Source of the DNA: Enoplolaimus lenunculus
Taxonomy: Eukaryota; Nematoda; Enoplea; Enoplida; Thoracostomopsidae
Direction: 5' to 3'
DNA: 64,000 nucleotides
Assembly: GCA_030248215.1 (NCBI GenBank)
Contig: JASANG010003360.1
Location: 124,001 to 188,000 of the forward strand
This document shows, one piece after another, positions 47,581 to 60,646 of this stretch. The position numbers and the translations under genes were made by a program. Positions within the stretch are counted from its first letter, which is position 1. Every line of letters starts with the position of its first letter. Below the pieces are notes generated by a model, which was given only the letters and a program-made list of their open reading frames with translations, did not search any database and was not told the origin of the DNA.

Positions 47581-48977
47581 TAAAATCCGTTGCGATTGCT
47601 TAAATGTGATTTTAAGAGTATTTTTATGAAAAATTTTCAAAAGTTTAATTCCAACGTTTGCAGCGGTTAGCGTTTATAGTCGCGGTGCGTTGCCGTGTGA
47701 ATACTGACGATAAATTTGATTATACGGTTTAAGTAAATGATTTTCAAATGTAATAATTACATTTCTTAATTATTGTTCAAATTTTTCGCGTAAGTGTGAT
47801 CTTTTGCGTTGTATTTTAAATGTTGCTTTATTATTACACGGTTGGGCACCAACCTTTATACTCAGTGCCGCAGTAAGTGACCCCCAAAGCCGTAATTAAG
47901 AGCGGGGGGCCTGATCAGGGTTGGAACCGGCCCGGTTTTTAGAGCCCGGGCCAGGGCCGCTCGGGTCCGGACTCACGAACGTTATACAGGTTTAGAGGAT
48001 AACCCAAAACATAAAACAACCCATATAAAGATAACCACTATTTTTCATATTTTCACCAAATATTATTCAGTGTAGCTTCCTTCAGAGCCACAAAAGATCC
48101 AAACACAGACGGATCCAAAACGCTGCGAGATCCGGTGACTACGTTGGGTCCATGTAAAGATCAGGGGCGAAACGTTTTTCTGTGGGACTGCAACAGAGTA
48201 AGCTTTTAAGCTTTAGACTAATTCTTTTGCTTGACTTAGGCTTACGCTTACACTTAGGAATATGCTCATTCTTAGCACGCGTCTAGTGAGCTTGGATAAC
48301 ATTGGAAGTAGCGCTGTGTTTTCAGGCCATTAATTAAAGAAATTTTTGAAGTAGTAGTAGCAGCCGAAACGTCCGCCGTTCAAGATTCTACATAACCAAT
48401 AAGCACATTTTGGACTACAAAGCATACATCCGTATAGATGCAAACGATAGCGATTTAGGAACTCACAAAACGCACCTTTGAAATTTTTGCAAAACATAGC
48501 CCTACATTTCAAAATCCTTGCCACGCCATGACCGCTTTCTTTATGAAAATTGAACCCGAATTAATGTTCAAAAATACGTATCTAAACTTTATTACAAACC
48601 AACAATCCACTTCATAGACTCATTGGCACAAAACGAGGTCTCGCACTGCTCCGATTTATTTCAGCTCGCGAGCTCAAAGTTTGGGCCCAGGCCCGGGCCG
48701 TTTCCGGACCCGCAAGCCTTGACCCGGGCCGCATCCTGGCGATGTAGATAATTTTTCGGCGGACCTCGAAGGTATGGAGCTGTGAAACCCTCGCAGCTGT
48801 TTGGGTAGATCGACTGTGTCCTAAAGCCGACCCTGCTTATACCGAGTAAGTGAAATGAATATTGTTTGGGAACTTTACATATGCATGCAGGCTGTTTAAC
48901 GCATTGTATGTCATTTGTAGTTGTTTAGCGTTTATCCTGAACACCAGATCCAGCCGAGGAAACCGATTCTGTTGTCA

Positions 48978-49171
48978 AAATTTAGTACCAATCAATGGCG
49001 GATCCGTGGGGGGCACCCCGGCCGTGCCCCCCCCCCCAACAGTGTCTCGACAAAAATTATATAGCAATTTTGTGACAATAGTTCGTGGTTTGTGTGTCAC
49101 AGTCAAAAGTAAGTTTATTACCTGTGAAATTTTGCCCCCCCCCCATTTTGAGATCCTGGATCCACCACTGG
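48978..49171. mobile_element. GCGGATCC-type element with C-tract interior
   Basis: AATGGCGGATCCGTGGGGGG at the left and the complement of GGATCCACCACTGG at the right. Two C-tracts lie inside. Confidence 0.55.
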
Positions 49172-49730
49172 TACCAATGGTGCGTTTGACTTTTCGAACG
49201 CTTCGCTCGCGAGCTTGTTTTCCTATTATATATATATCGGTCGGCCTTAACGCAACGGAAATTTCTAAACCCGTCGCTGCCTGAACTGTTGAGAACAACA
49301 TTAATGTCGGCTTGATTATAACGGCACAAAATCAAATTTACAATGGTAGTAAAGATGTAAAGGTACACTACAGTGGCGGATGCCCAAATTCCTAAAAGCG
49401 AAGACCGTCCGAGATTTGATAGTGCAAAAATATCTCACGAGCGAAGCGAGCAAGAAACTGAACGCTGTTTTAGTGCTAAAGCCAGCCAATAATACAAAGG
49501 CTGATTTTTATTCCGAGGGTCATGGCCTTCCCCTTGGATTCTTCAGTGCTGCAGCAGTTAAGTTTTCGTAGACCACTTTTGTACACGTACGATTACAAAT
49601 GGTTAATAGTAACAATAAGGTATGTGGTTACTTTATCAGTTTCTTGAGTTTTAAATTTGTGTCTAAGTTCACCGGTCTGCAGCTGCCGTAATCATAAATC
49701 AATAGGAATTTTAGAGATGATACCTGGAGT

Positions 49731-49925
49731 GGCTCATGTAAAGATCAGGGGCGGAACGTTTTTCTGTGGGACTGCAATAGAGTAAGTTTAAGCTTTAGAC
49801 TAATTTTTTACTTGGTTTAGGCTTAGGCTTAGGCGTAGGAATATGCTCATTCTTACGCTTAAGCTTAGGCTTAGGCTTAGGAATACGCTTATAATATTGT
49901 TCCGACACCGTTCTTTACATTGCCC
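49731..49925. mobile_element. Family-B element, perfect 8-bp duplication
   Basis: GGCTCATGTAAAGATCAGGG to GTTCTTTACATTGCCC, flanked by CCTGGAGT on both sides. Confidence 0.85.
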
Positions 49926-51014
49926 CCTGGAGTGATACAGAGCGATGTGGTCAAATCAAATTTAGAAGTTGAGCGTTTCTTTAATCCGTTTATAAACCGA
50001 AATAGGTTCCGGCAAAACTAACCAGATAGTTTTATAATCGCTGATATGTGACCAAATGAAAAGAATATTAATGGTATACTGATATTTTAATTCGTTGTTT
50101 ATAATGACATAAAGTTTATGGTATCCAATGAAAATCTTCAAATTAATATTCTGCCAGAGGTAGGTAAACGAGCCAGTTATATATGCAATTTTGCGCAAAT
50201 ACTGCAGGAAAAGCTTAAGGATATTTGCTATTTCCTGAAAATTTTTATATACCTGGACAACTATTGTATGAGATGGCGAACTTAAACTTTGGAAAACGTA
50301 CGATTATAAGATTAAGAAACAGATCCGGGCGCAGAGGCACCTTCGTTCACACAGGGCGGGCGTTGGGGGGCCGAGCGGCCCAAATGTGGGTACAATTGTA
50401 TGGGGCGCTGCAAAATATTGTGTGCCCCCGAAACATAATTTTTTGCGGACGTTCCTAGGGAGAGGGCTACTTGGATGTCGGTGAACTGACTTCGTTTTAA
50501 ACAAATCATTTTGTTCAACTATAAAATCAAAAAATGTTTTTAAATGTCAGACAGCATCAGTTGAATGACTGTGTCATAGTATCACCCTCGTAAATTTTAT
50601 TCCAACAATGAAAAGTCCGACGTATTAATAATACTTTAGATGTTGTCTATTTATTGACAATAGTATTGGCATTAACTACTATGATAGCATACATATACAT
50701 ATTTTTGAATATAATCTTTATTTGGTACTTAAAATTAAATAAAACCCCCAAAACTGGTCATTAATCTAGATTAAACGCGAGGGTAAGAAGCTTCGAACCG
50801 CATATAAGTGTTCGAATTTTGAACATATTTCATTTGTCAACTTCAATTTTATTAGTTCTCTGATTTCGTTTAGATTCAGGATGCAAACTTTTTTTATCTC
50901 GAAACTTAACTGTTTGTATTAAGTTGATCTCTTTTGAGGCCCATGTATAGAACATGGCCGGATCGGTTTCGGGGAGGGGCTATAATAGAGTCAGTGTAAG
51001 TTTAGATTAATTTT

Positions 51015-51955
51015 TTGCGTAGGCTTAGGCTTAGGCTTAGGAATAGCCTCATCCATATGCTTAGGCTTAGGCTTAGGCATAGCCTCATCCATATGCTTAG
51101 GCTTAGGCTTAGGAATAGCCTCATCCATATGCTTAGGCTTAGGCTTAGGAATAGCCTCATCCATATGCTTAGGCTTAGGAATAGCCTCATCCATATGCTT
51201 AGGCTTAGGCTTAGGAATAGCCTCATCCATATGCTTAGGCTTAGGCTTAGGCATAGCCTCATCCATATGCTTAGGCTTAGGCATAGCCTCATCCATATAC
51301 TTAGGCTTAGGAATAGCCTCATCCATATGCTTAGGCTTAGGCTTAGGCATAGCCTCATCCATATGCTTAGGCTTAGGCTTAGGAATAGCCTCATCCATAT
51401 GCTTAGGCTTAGGAATAGCCTCATCCATATGCTTAGGCTTAGGCTTAGGAATAGCCTCATCCATATGCTTAGGCTTAGGCTTAGGCATAGCCTCATCCAT
51501 ATGCTTAGGCTTAGGCATAGCCTCATCCATATACTTAGGCTTAGGAATAGCCTCATCCATATGCTTAGGCTTAGGCTTAGGCATAGCCTCATCCATATGC
51601 TTAGGCTTAGGCTTAGGAATAGCCTCATCCATATGCTTAGGCTTAGGCATAGCCTCATCCATATACTTAGGCTTAGGAATAGCCTCATCCATATGCTTAG
51701 GCTTAGGCTTAGGAATAGCCTCATCCATATGCTTAGGCTTAGGAATAGCCTCATCCATATGCTTAGGCTTAGGCTTATTAATAGCCTCATCCATATGCTT
51801 AGGCTTAGGCTTAGGAATAGCCTCATCCATATGCTTAGGCTTAGGCTTAGGAATAGCCTCATTCATATGCTTAGGCTTAGGCTTAGGAATAGCCTCATCC
51901 ATATGCTTAGGCTTAGGCTTAGGAATAGCCTCATCCATATGCTTAGGCTTAGGTC
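51015..51955. repeat. TTAGGC-rich minisatellite with 234-bp higher-order repeat
   Basis: About 27 monomers consist of a 19-base core (AATAGCCTCATCCATATGC or close) plus two or three TTAGG(C) units, giving lengths of 30 or 36. Seven consecutive monomers with lengths 30, 36, 36, 30, 30, 36, 36 and the same point variants (A or C before ATAG, TAC for TGC) occur twice in tandem, at 51169-51402 and 51403-51636. Since 30, 36 and 234 are multiples of three, ORFs of 326 aa (plus) and 347 aa (minus) arise; they are repeat by-products. The left flank is a family-B terminus (50940) and the right flank a family-G-like CG-rich piece. Confidence 0.95.
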
Positions 51956-52708
51956 GTCGTCCGTCGCCGTACGTCAACGTTCGCGAGCCAGTTAACAATC
52001 GGCGCTGTACAGTAATTCGCCTACGATGCCGCACGGCGACGGATGGCTGCTGACGGCGGGCACGATAGATATAGCGTCATCCTGACTGTTTAACCTTGAG
52101 AATTGACCCCATCATATTCTGTTTTAAATATATCAGTTGGAACACAATATTTTGTTTTTTGTATCATTAGCAATGTATTTCAAGGTAAGATACCACGACC
52201 ATTCGTCGCCCGAGCAACTCGTCGACAGATTATTCGGAACGTGACATGTCATTGAGCCTACAATTCGTCACTGACCATCAGGCTTAGAATTAGCGTTAGG
52301 ATTGTTGTGAACGCTTAGGCCTAACGTTCAGCAGCAGTAGGCCTGTCGCCAGCTCACCGTGTAAAGGATACCCAATAAACTTTTAGTCGGAGCATTCTCT
52401 TGATTTCCCAACACTTTCAAGCGAACCTAAACCTATTCTGTTTCAGGTCAAAATTTATCTAACGGGATACGGTAGATTTGTAGCAAATCGTTTAACCTAA
52501 GCGTAATGAGTGACACAATCTTGTAGGGAAAAGTAGTTTTAGAGTAGCGTTTTACATGTTTGACGTACCACAAGTCAAAATAATTTTTGTCTAAAAATTG
52601 ATATATCCAGTTATGTCGTGCAAAGCAATTCACGCTTGCGCTGGCGTACAGTATCTGACTGCGCATTAAAATTGTTGGAAAGTACATCGTCGCGACGTTT
52701 GGATGATG

Positions 52709-52962
52709 CACTGTAAATTACAATGAGTTGATTAATCAATTCAGCTAGGGAGTTGGTTATTTCTGAATTAATATCAATAATCATATTAATTCACTCTGAG
52801 TTGAGTTGATTCTCACTTTGAGTTGAATTGACTCTGGGTGAGTCGGTTGATTAACTCCGAATGAATGGAATCAACTCAAAATTCTGAGTTCTGATAGTCC
52901 TGACTCAGACTGAGTGATTCAACTCATTCTGAGTTAAAATCAACTCACTGAAATTTACAGTG
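52709..52962. mobile_element. Family-C element, copy 3 (best ends)
   Basis: The left end is CACTGTAAATTACAATGAG; the complemented right end is CACTGTAAATTTCAGTGAG. The two halves are complementary for more than 60 bases. Confidence 0.8.
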
Positions 52963-53913
52963 TGATTTCGACAATTTTAAGCGCTCCTGTAGCACGCGTG
53001 CGTTGCTGTGCGGTGTTGGACCGCACTGGACGACTGCGTACGATATTAAAATGGTCGAAAAGTATAGCACCTTCCTTGCCATTTTATAAAGGTAACCTAC
53101 CGATTAGCTCTGATTAAGCAAGCCAGGCAACTTGGATTGTTGGCTAAAACAACAATCGGATTAACAATTTTCAAAAATAACATTACAATTTCTGAAATGA
53201 ATACTTATTTACGTTATAATACGTTGAGAAAAATATATTCAGACTATTGTAAATAGTACATAAACTACGGCCAATATTACTTTTAGGGGCGTAATAGTAG
53301 ATAAAGCGTATTCATAAAAGCCTAAGCGTAAGCCTAAGCAAAAATTGTAATCTAGAATCTAAACCTACTCTTTTGTAAAAACCTGGACGCAAGTTAAAGT
53401 AACTGTGTTGAATTTCAGAAAGCGTCAGCTCAAGCTCCCTAAAGCCGGCTTCACAGGCCCGCAGCTATGAGATAAGCGAGGGAGGTGGCCATCCTGCATA
53501 CAGCTTCGTCCCTCCTAACGCAAAATTAATTTTTTAATTGCATTAAAACAATTCTACGTTAGTCCAAATTTTGTTGCTCTGTCTAGCAATAATTTCCAGT
53601 TGCGCGAATCCTGTCGCTGTTGGTTTATGTTTCTGTCACATTTTTCGAAATATAAAACTGAATTAGTTTTGACCTTTAAAATAAACAGTTTTCACCATAA
53701 AACTTTCTTCTTATTTGAACCAGTAATTCTGAACCAGTAATGTACGCCGCAACTAATAATAATACAGCTAAACTATGACCCAGTTTTCGTGTAATATTTC
53801 GCTGGTTTAGGGCAAAATTCAGGAAATCCTTTTCGTTCGATGAACGCAGTTATTTGTTATTTCACCAAAGAAATGACGTTTATGATTACAAACCGAATGG
53901 AGGTCACTTGTCT

Positions 53914-53962
<49 letters not shown>

Positions 53963-55620
53963 GAATTTTCTGTTTTTCACTCAACTTTCATAAGCTTGAA
54001 ACGTTGTAATCAGTTGTCCTATTGAGTTCACTTTGAATTTCAATTGGGACAAAACCATACACAGTCACGGCATGTGTAAATTTAAAGCCTATCCGAATGA
54101 TTACTTTTGAGGTTAAACGAAAATATTAAAATTAAATATTATCTATAATGGGTCAAAGGATGATAGCTCAGTCTAAAGAACGTTTAGTAACTTTAGTATA
54201 TGGGCGAAGCCAAAGTTTTGGAACAATATGTAGAACATTTCGATTTCGTGATGAAAATGTGGTATATGGGTAACTCTGGAAATACTTGATCACCACATAA
54301 AATGGTAAAAAATAGCTTTTTGATATCGAAATTGGGGGGGGGGGGGTCGAGACATCACGGCGACCCTGTTTTAGATACGGACTTGCTTTGGTTATCATAG
54401 GTACCATATCAATACATAAAGTTTTAAGTTTCAATAAAAGTTTACAATAAATTAGATTCTGAAACAACTATACGAACAAGCTTGAACGCTTTAGCTACGA
54501 TTGATAGGTTAAACATTTTTCAGACATAAGTCACTTATTCGTCAATATCATCGTGATCTGTTCTGTGTTTTGGTGTGAAAATCAATTTCAGTTTGAATTT
54601 AATTTAAAAATTTTGAACCAAAACCCCAAGCAGCCGCACACAGAAACATTCAAAATCAACGATTGAACGAATGTGAACAACTTAGTTCATGACTGTTGTG
54701 CCCCCCCCCTTCCCAATCATCAATATTGTTTCAAATTGATATCACAATCTCCACTGGGAAAAGTGTCGATCACACTTTGACCAAAACAGTTTATAGGGGC
54801 ATTTCATACATTTTTGGTGGCTGAATATTAAACCTAAAAACGCTATTTGGTAAAGTTTTAATTTTGTAACTATTTTTGAATTTATAATATTTTAAAATTC
54901 TTAAATTGTCGTTCTACTCAAAAATTGGCCAATGTAACTACAATGGAGTAAGCTTAAAGTTTAGAATAATTTTTTGCCTACTATTAAGCGTAGGCTTAGG
55001 CATAAGCTGATGCTTATGCTTAGGTTTAGGCTTAGGTTGAGGCTTAGGAATAGGCTTATACTATTATTACGGCCCTGTTCTGAACATTGGCCAAAAAATG
55101 GCACGAAACTCCAAAGATGTAATTATGATGATATACTCACGTGTAAATTCAACAACGCCAAACAATCTGAAATTCGTTAATTTTTTAGCAGTTTATGAGT
55201 GTGAATTTTAAGGGATAAACCAAGATTTGCTATAGCTGGCAAACCTCTTATTTGTTTTAGGGTGACATTTTTAGGAAAAGTATAACGTGGATGTTCCATT
55301 AGCGGCACGCATTACTACATAAACAAAAATTAACACAACCTAATTTTAGTATTAATATTTTTTATCAAATTGCAATTTTGTCTCAAAGATTACTGTAGCC
55401 TGTGTTTCCTAACGTCGAGTCAGCTTCGACTCTTACGAAGTTGAACAAACCCTTAAGGAATTACAGCCATTTGCCTGTCTGTACCCAGACTGCAGCGGCA
55501 GAATGCGACAATCAAGTCCGCCCAGGTGTGATCCATTATTTTTAAAACATATCAAACTGGGCAAAAAATTAGTACTTTGAGTAAGTAAGTAAAATGTATG
55601 ACCCTAAAATTGTTTACCAC

Positions 55621-55762
55621 GGGCCATGCTCAGCCCCCCTTGAAAACATTTAGGCCACCCCCAGAAAGTTTTCAGCCTTGCTTGTAACTCATTGAAAACC
55701 CTTGAATTCACCTTCTGAAAAATGTTTAACCCCCCTAGTAAGGTGAGCTGGCTACAGGCCTG
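55621..55762. mobile_element. Family-D element
   Basis: Shares CTTGCTTGTAACTCATTGAA, AACCCTTGAATTC and GGTGAGCTGGCTACAGGCCT. Other, more decayed copies lie near 24600-24785, 25147-25230, 35407-35542, 43626-43791, 52342-52430 and 58335-58500. Confidence 0.65.
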
Positions 55763-56477
55763 GTGTCCCACCACATCTCAAAATCTCCCGATGCGCCTAG
55801 TTGCGCGAACCTGCGTTAAGATTGTTTTGAATTCATTTGATCCAAAACTGGCTGTTTCAAATATGGCTCATTTGGTACAAATTCTACAACTGTCCATCAC
55901 GAAAATTTTGAATCCAATTATTTAAATAAATTGTTTCTTGTTACCGAAACACACCCCTTGTTACCTCAAACATATATACCAGACCCGGACCAGCTGAAAA
56001 ACTACCAGGAGAATCGTGCAAAAATTTCAGATGACACATTTCGTTGATACGGCAAATTTTTACGGCCAGGATAAACTGTGATAATTTCGCTAACAATGAG
56101 CATGTTTCACAAAATGATTTGCTATGATTTTTTGCTTCCAAACCATCTTTGTAGTTGTTGTGAAAACTGGTGCCCGAGATGCAACACATTGAACAGAACT
56201 TAATTTCAACGTTGGCTTTAAATTTGTTGTAATATTTAAAATGTGTCACCAATTGATGCTTCAGTTCCAATTTACTTTACAAAATAAACGATTGTCAATA
56301 TTTCTAACTTTTAAACGATCAGACCTTTTTCATGATATCATGTTATATGTCATAAATGTTTAATGGGCTGGGAAATGGATTTGAACCAAAGGCTTCAAGG
56401 AACAACTTTTAAATTATAACATGGGTGTTTTGATGACTGGTTAAATGGGGTAATAAACGAAATTGGTTACCACACAC

Positions 56478-56632
56478 AGGGTTCCAGCAGCCACCCCCCA
56501 TGCCACCCATTTGGGGGGATCCACGCTAACAAGATTTTAAGCATTAAATTTGAAAAATACTTCGATCGTCGCAAACGGATCCCATTCCGGGATTTTGCGA
56601 CGGGGGGCGCTTGCATGCTCCAGCACTAACCA
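56478..56632. mobile_element. Family-I element
   Basis: CAGGGTTCCAGCAGCCACCC, CATGCCACCCATTTGGGGGG at the left, TTGCATGCTCCAGCACT at the right. Confidence 0.5.
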
Positions 56633-56980
56633 CCCAATCCACTTTGGACTGGCGTAGCATACCGGGACGTGTCATAATATGGACGTCGATGAAATATAAT
56701 TCTGAAATTTTTGAATGGCTGTTAAAATTTAGACGCTTTCACAAGATTTAAATTATTAAGCTGTTGACTGTTAACAAAAGCTTTTCTTGCCTACAAACCC
56801 AAAATTTCTTGAGCTTATCCCCGTCTCGAATTACTTGCTCCGCCCATTGTTTCCGAGGACAAAATGTGTCTTTAATTTAAAACTTCTAAAGGTCGCACAT
56901 AAATCGAATCCCGGCCAGAAATTGTTGTGATATAAGACGTAGCTGTTCTGATGGACGGTTGCAAAACGCATGGAAATTAT

Positions 56981-57167
56981 GGCCAATGTTTACTTTTAGG
57001 GCCGTAACAGTAGATTAAGCGTATTCCTCAGCCTAAGCGTTGCAAAAGCGTATTCCTAAGCCTAAAGTCAAACCCTAAGCTTAAGCAAAAAAATGTAGTC
57101 TAGACCGTAAGCCCACTCTTTGACAGACCCACCAGAAACCGGGACGGCCTTAAAAGTAACATGGGCC
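56981..57167. mobile_element. Family-A element
   Basis: GGCCAATGTTTACTTTTAGG to AAAAGTAACATGGGCC, flanks GAAATTAT and AAAATTAT (one mismatch). Other family-A copies, less complete: 16321-16437, 19010-19180, 43182-43373 and 53269-53406. Confidence 0.8.
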
Positions 57168-57179
57168 AAAATTATTGTC

Positions 57180-58320
57180 TGTTTGAACAATTGTGACAAT
57201 ACCTTTCTTATTTTTACTCAAAGTTTTCGGCACTGGATTGATATATTTAGGTTTTGGCAAAATTGAACAAACCCTGGTCGTTCATTTTGAATTGCTTTCA
57301 CTGCGGTCAAGTTAACGTTGATCGTAGTTTGTTCAAGGTGCAGTATTCAAACGGGAATGTTTGCGATTTGAATATGTGTTTACAAATTAGTCAAGTGTTT
57401 TAAGCGTAGGTACAATTGTATTTTAATATATATCTAATTCAATGCGAGAGTAGCGGCGTCTGCAAAAAATATATTTGGGGGGCACAAGATTGTTTAGTTT
57501 TAGACAGGAGATATTTAGGAGGGGGGTACGGTCTCCAATGATCCGCGTAGGGACGCCGTTGAGCTGGAGTATTCTAAATATAAAATGACTCTGAAAGAAT
57601 TTTACTGTCTCTTATATATGTTTATTAACGCAGCTTAAATTGGCTTAAAAACTGTGACAAATTTCAACATTTCTAACGAGATAATGTTGTAATTATATAT
57701 TTCCCTTCATATTTTTTGATAATTTCTTTTGTTCTTGATCAAGGGTGTGTACTAAAGACTTTCTTATTTAAAATATCAACTGCGGTCCGGCAGAAATGCT
57801 GATTTTTTGTCAATCAATTTTTACGGTTTGTCAAATTAATGTAAAAATCAAAGAATTTTTGCTTAATAGAAGCAGCCTAACAATGAGATACGTAGACGAT
57901 GGTCATCAAGCTTTGTAATAAGACGTTCCTAAATTTACAGTAGCTATCTTTGTACGCCACTATAGAAGCCTAAACTCATAGCTCCAGCAGAAACAATCAT
58001 AGTTGTACTGGTTATGACAAAGCCTTAAATGTTTGCGTAAATGCTTGCTTAAGCCTGAACCTTCGCCTAAACCTATGTCTAAACGTAATCCTAAACTTTA
58101 AACGTGGTCAGAAAGTGTGCCGGAGCCCAAAACAATTGTTGGTTTTATATCCAAGCACTGGACGATTTGGTTTATCACCGACTCATTTCACACCGGTTTC
58201 CGTCTGTGAACGGAAACTTTTTGATATTCACGACAAATGTGTTTGATACATCAGCCAATAAATTATAAGCGAATCTTTGGGGAATTGAACCAACAAAATC
58301 TAAAACCAGACGCTGTCGTC
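57180..58320. other. Stretch without supported features
   Basis: AT-rich sequence with short degenerate repeat words (TTAGGC-like at 58020-58100). I see no exon or complete element. Confidence 0.5.
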
Positions 58321-59068
58321 CGATACGGAATGGTTGCCGTAGGGGGTGCCAGGGAAGGCGACTGAGCGTCTCATGAGAAAATTTTTGGAGCCGCTGGGAT
58401 AGTTTCAACCTCGATACTGGCAAATCGTACGAAACGCTTGGATGCCCCTGCTGAAACATTTTTGGTACCCTTGCATGTTGAGCTGACTACGGGGTCTGAT
58501 TGACAAAATTTTTGCACGAATGTGAACCTTAACGTAGAAGCTGACACCCGAACCGTTTTATTGCATCCACGCAACCATTTTAATACAGATCGGCGTGGGG
58601 GGGCAGAAAAGTTTCGCAACGCTGACGACATTACCCGATTTAGCTTCGATCAAAATAGTTTCACGGGCCAAACCAAACGTGGGCGTAGGCCCGGAATCTA
58701 CTTTACAAAGGACCACGCCAATTAAATAGGGGTGTTGTTTTTAAGTTTATTTGTCTCAGCTAACGTTTAGTTATTAACCCAAAAATTTGTCGACAATCAT
58801 TGGTTGGAGGTACGGCCCCTTTTTGGCCAATCGTTGGGCAACGTTCAACGAGATAAATGAACCTAAATTTTTTTGTTGTCCTATCTCAGGCATTCTTTAT
58901 TCGGCTTTTGATCTAAAAGTTTGAATTTGAGAACCAATCAACCACTGTACACTGGACTTGTTTATAGTTTATCTTTGATAGGTTCTTGGTCTGTTTGTTT
59001 ACGAATTACAAATGTATGTCAGCTTTGTTGGTAGAAATAGCTCTGTAGTACACTTCCCGTTGTTAAGC

Positions 59069-59242
59069 AGGGCCGGAGCAGCCACCTCGCATACCCCCAT
59101 TTAGAGACCCCCACCCCTAAAGGGGCCCCCACCCTAACCGGTTGAAACAAAAACCGCTTAAGTTTTAAAATGCGTCTGGCTTCTCGCTCGCTTCGCTCGC
59201 TAGTTTGGGGGAAGACACCGCCCCTGCTTGCTCCGGCACTGT
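59069..59242. mobile_element. Family-I element containing the CTCGCTCGCTTCGCTCGC palindrome
   Basis: Ends CAGGGCCGGAGCAGCCACCT and CTTGCTCCGGCACTG. It contains GGCTTCTCGCTCGCTTCGCT, a near-palindrome found also at 37752, 49197 and 49438. Confidence 0.55.
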
Positions 59243-59694
59243 TTTTAAGGTTAATACTTTGACTTTGGCTTAAGCTTATGCTTTAGGCTTAGACACAGGC
59301 TTAGGCTCAAAAATATGCAAAAAGCCTATGTAAAGGCATAATAAAAACGATAGGTAAGACCTATGGCCTAAGCTTATGGAGATAAAATGACCGAGAGTCG
59401 AAAACAATTAATGATCGCTTTCAAGTCTGTATAAATGGGGCGCAGTTGACGCCTCTTAGTTACTCAAACCCTAGTAAAACCAACTGTGAAAGGTGTCGCA
59501 TTGTTATTTTACTAAGAATTGCAAAATATTATTGTTACACTCAATCAGTAGTTTAAATATAAACATACTTTAGGCTTGAGTTTAGATTTTCTTCTGAGTG
59601 TTTAAATGAAAAAAGCATAAAATTATAATTTTATTTGTTGATTCTAAAAAACTTACGCCGATTGGGCAAAAAAATTTTTATTCGTTACTTGAAC

Positions 59695-59981
59695 CAAGAG
59701 TGGATGATGCATACTTTAACAAGAGTATTCAACTAGGTACATTCTGTGTAGAAAAGAATGTACCCGGCACGCGTTGCGTTTTTGCCCTACCCCCGCATTT
59801 AGAAGGAAGTACAACCTGTAAGAACCATGATACCTTTTCGCTTATAGTTTAATTTTGGGTGTTGCATGTGCCAGCGACCCACCTCTAATCAAGGGAGGGT
59901 CGCCAAAAACACAACACCCGGTGTTACATTTTGTATCTCATGCGAAACCGCAAGAGTTGCCCACTCTTGTACGTACTCTTG
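59695..59981. mobile_element. Family-H element with flanking duplication
   Basis: Left end CAAGAGTGGATGATGC, right end GTACGTACTCTTG. CTTGAAC lies directly on both sides, supporting a 7-8-base target duplication. The internal CATGCGAAACCGCAAGAG matches the other copies. Confidence 0.65.
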
Positions 59982-60646
59982 CTTGAACAAATCACATCAC
60001 AAAAACTGTTTTCACGTCTCTTCGGGCAGCAGGGATATATTTTTTCACTCCTCTCGCCAGGATTCACCCAATGGTTGCTCGCAGCTTTCAGCCTCTCATT
60101 GATCTGTATCATAGTCGTGGTTAAATAAATTCAATTAGTGAGATTGATAATTTTTTCAAAGTTTTAGAAACTCGTATAAATCTAAAAGTTGTGTCTTTGC
60201 AGTTTGAAAAAATATCGCTAAATCATCGGTTTCTACCGATCTCGTTTACCAAACACATTTATTCGTTTGAAACGTTATTAATATTGACAGTTAAATATAT
60301 ATATTCAAACTAAAATCGAAAACCTAAAGATATATATAATAGTTTAATCAGACAATATGTGCAATAAAGACCAAGCAAAGCTATTTGTAGTTAAACTTGG
60401 AAAAACTCAAAGCGATGAAGCGTTTATTTAAATTGTCTAAACGGCTTTTTGAAATAATTTGTCGCTAAATTAGAGTTAATCTGCTGCTTATATTTTGTGG
60501 TAGTGACTGAAAGGTATTGTTTGGGTTGCTATAAGGTATTGATTTACGCAGATCGCAGACGAACCTGAAAGGCTGAATCGAAAGATATATATACATTTAT
60601 CTATCTATCTATCTATATATGTATGTATGTATATATGTATATATAT

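Noticed and set aside
51015-51955. CRISPR-like array
   Set aside because: No unique spacers; repeats are contiguous, and the DNA is eukaryotic.
50991-52034. Long ORFs on both strands (347 and 326 codons)
   Set aside because: They are translations of a tandem repeat whose units are multiples of three; no non-repeat coding sequence is attached.
4411-57167. TTAGGC runs as a chromosome end or telomere
   Set aside because: Runs are short, in both orientations, internal and bounded by transposon ends with target duplications.
58522-58725. 67-codon plus-strand ORF (DADTRTVLLH-like region)
   Set aside because: Charged and protein-like, but it abuts a decayed family-D element and has no splice signals or start context I trust.
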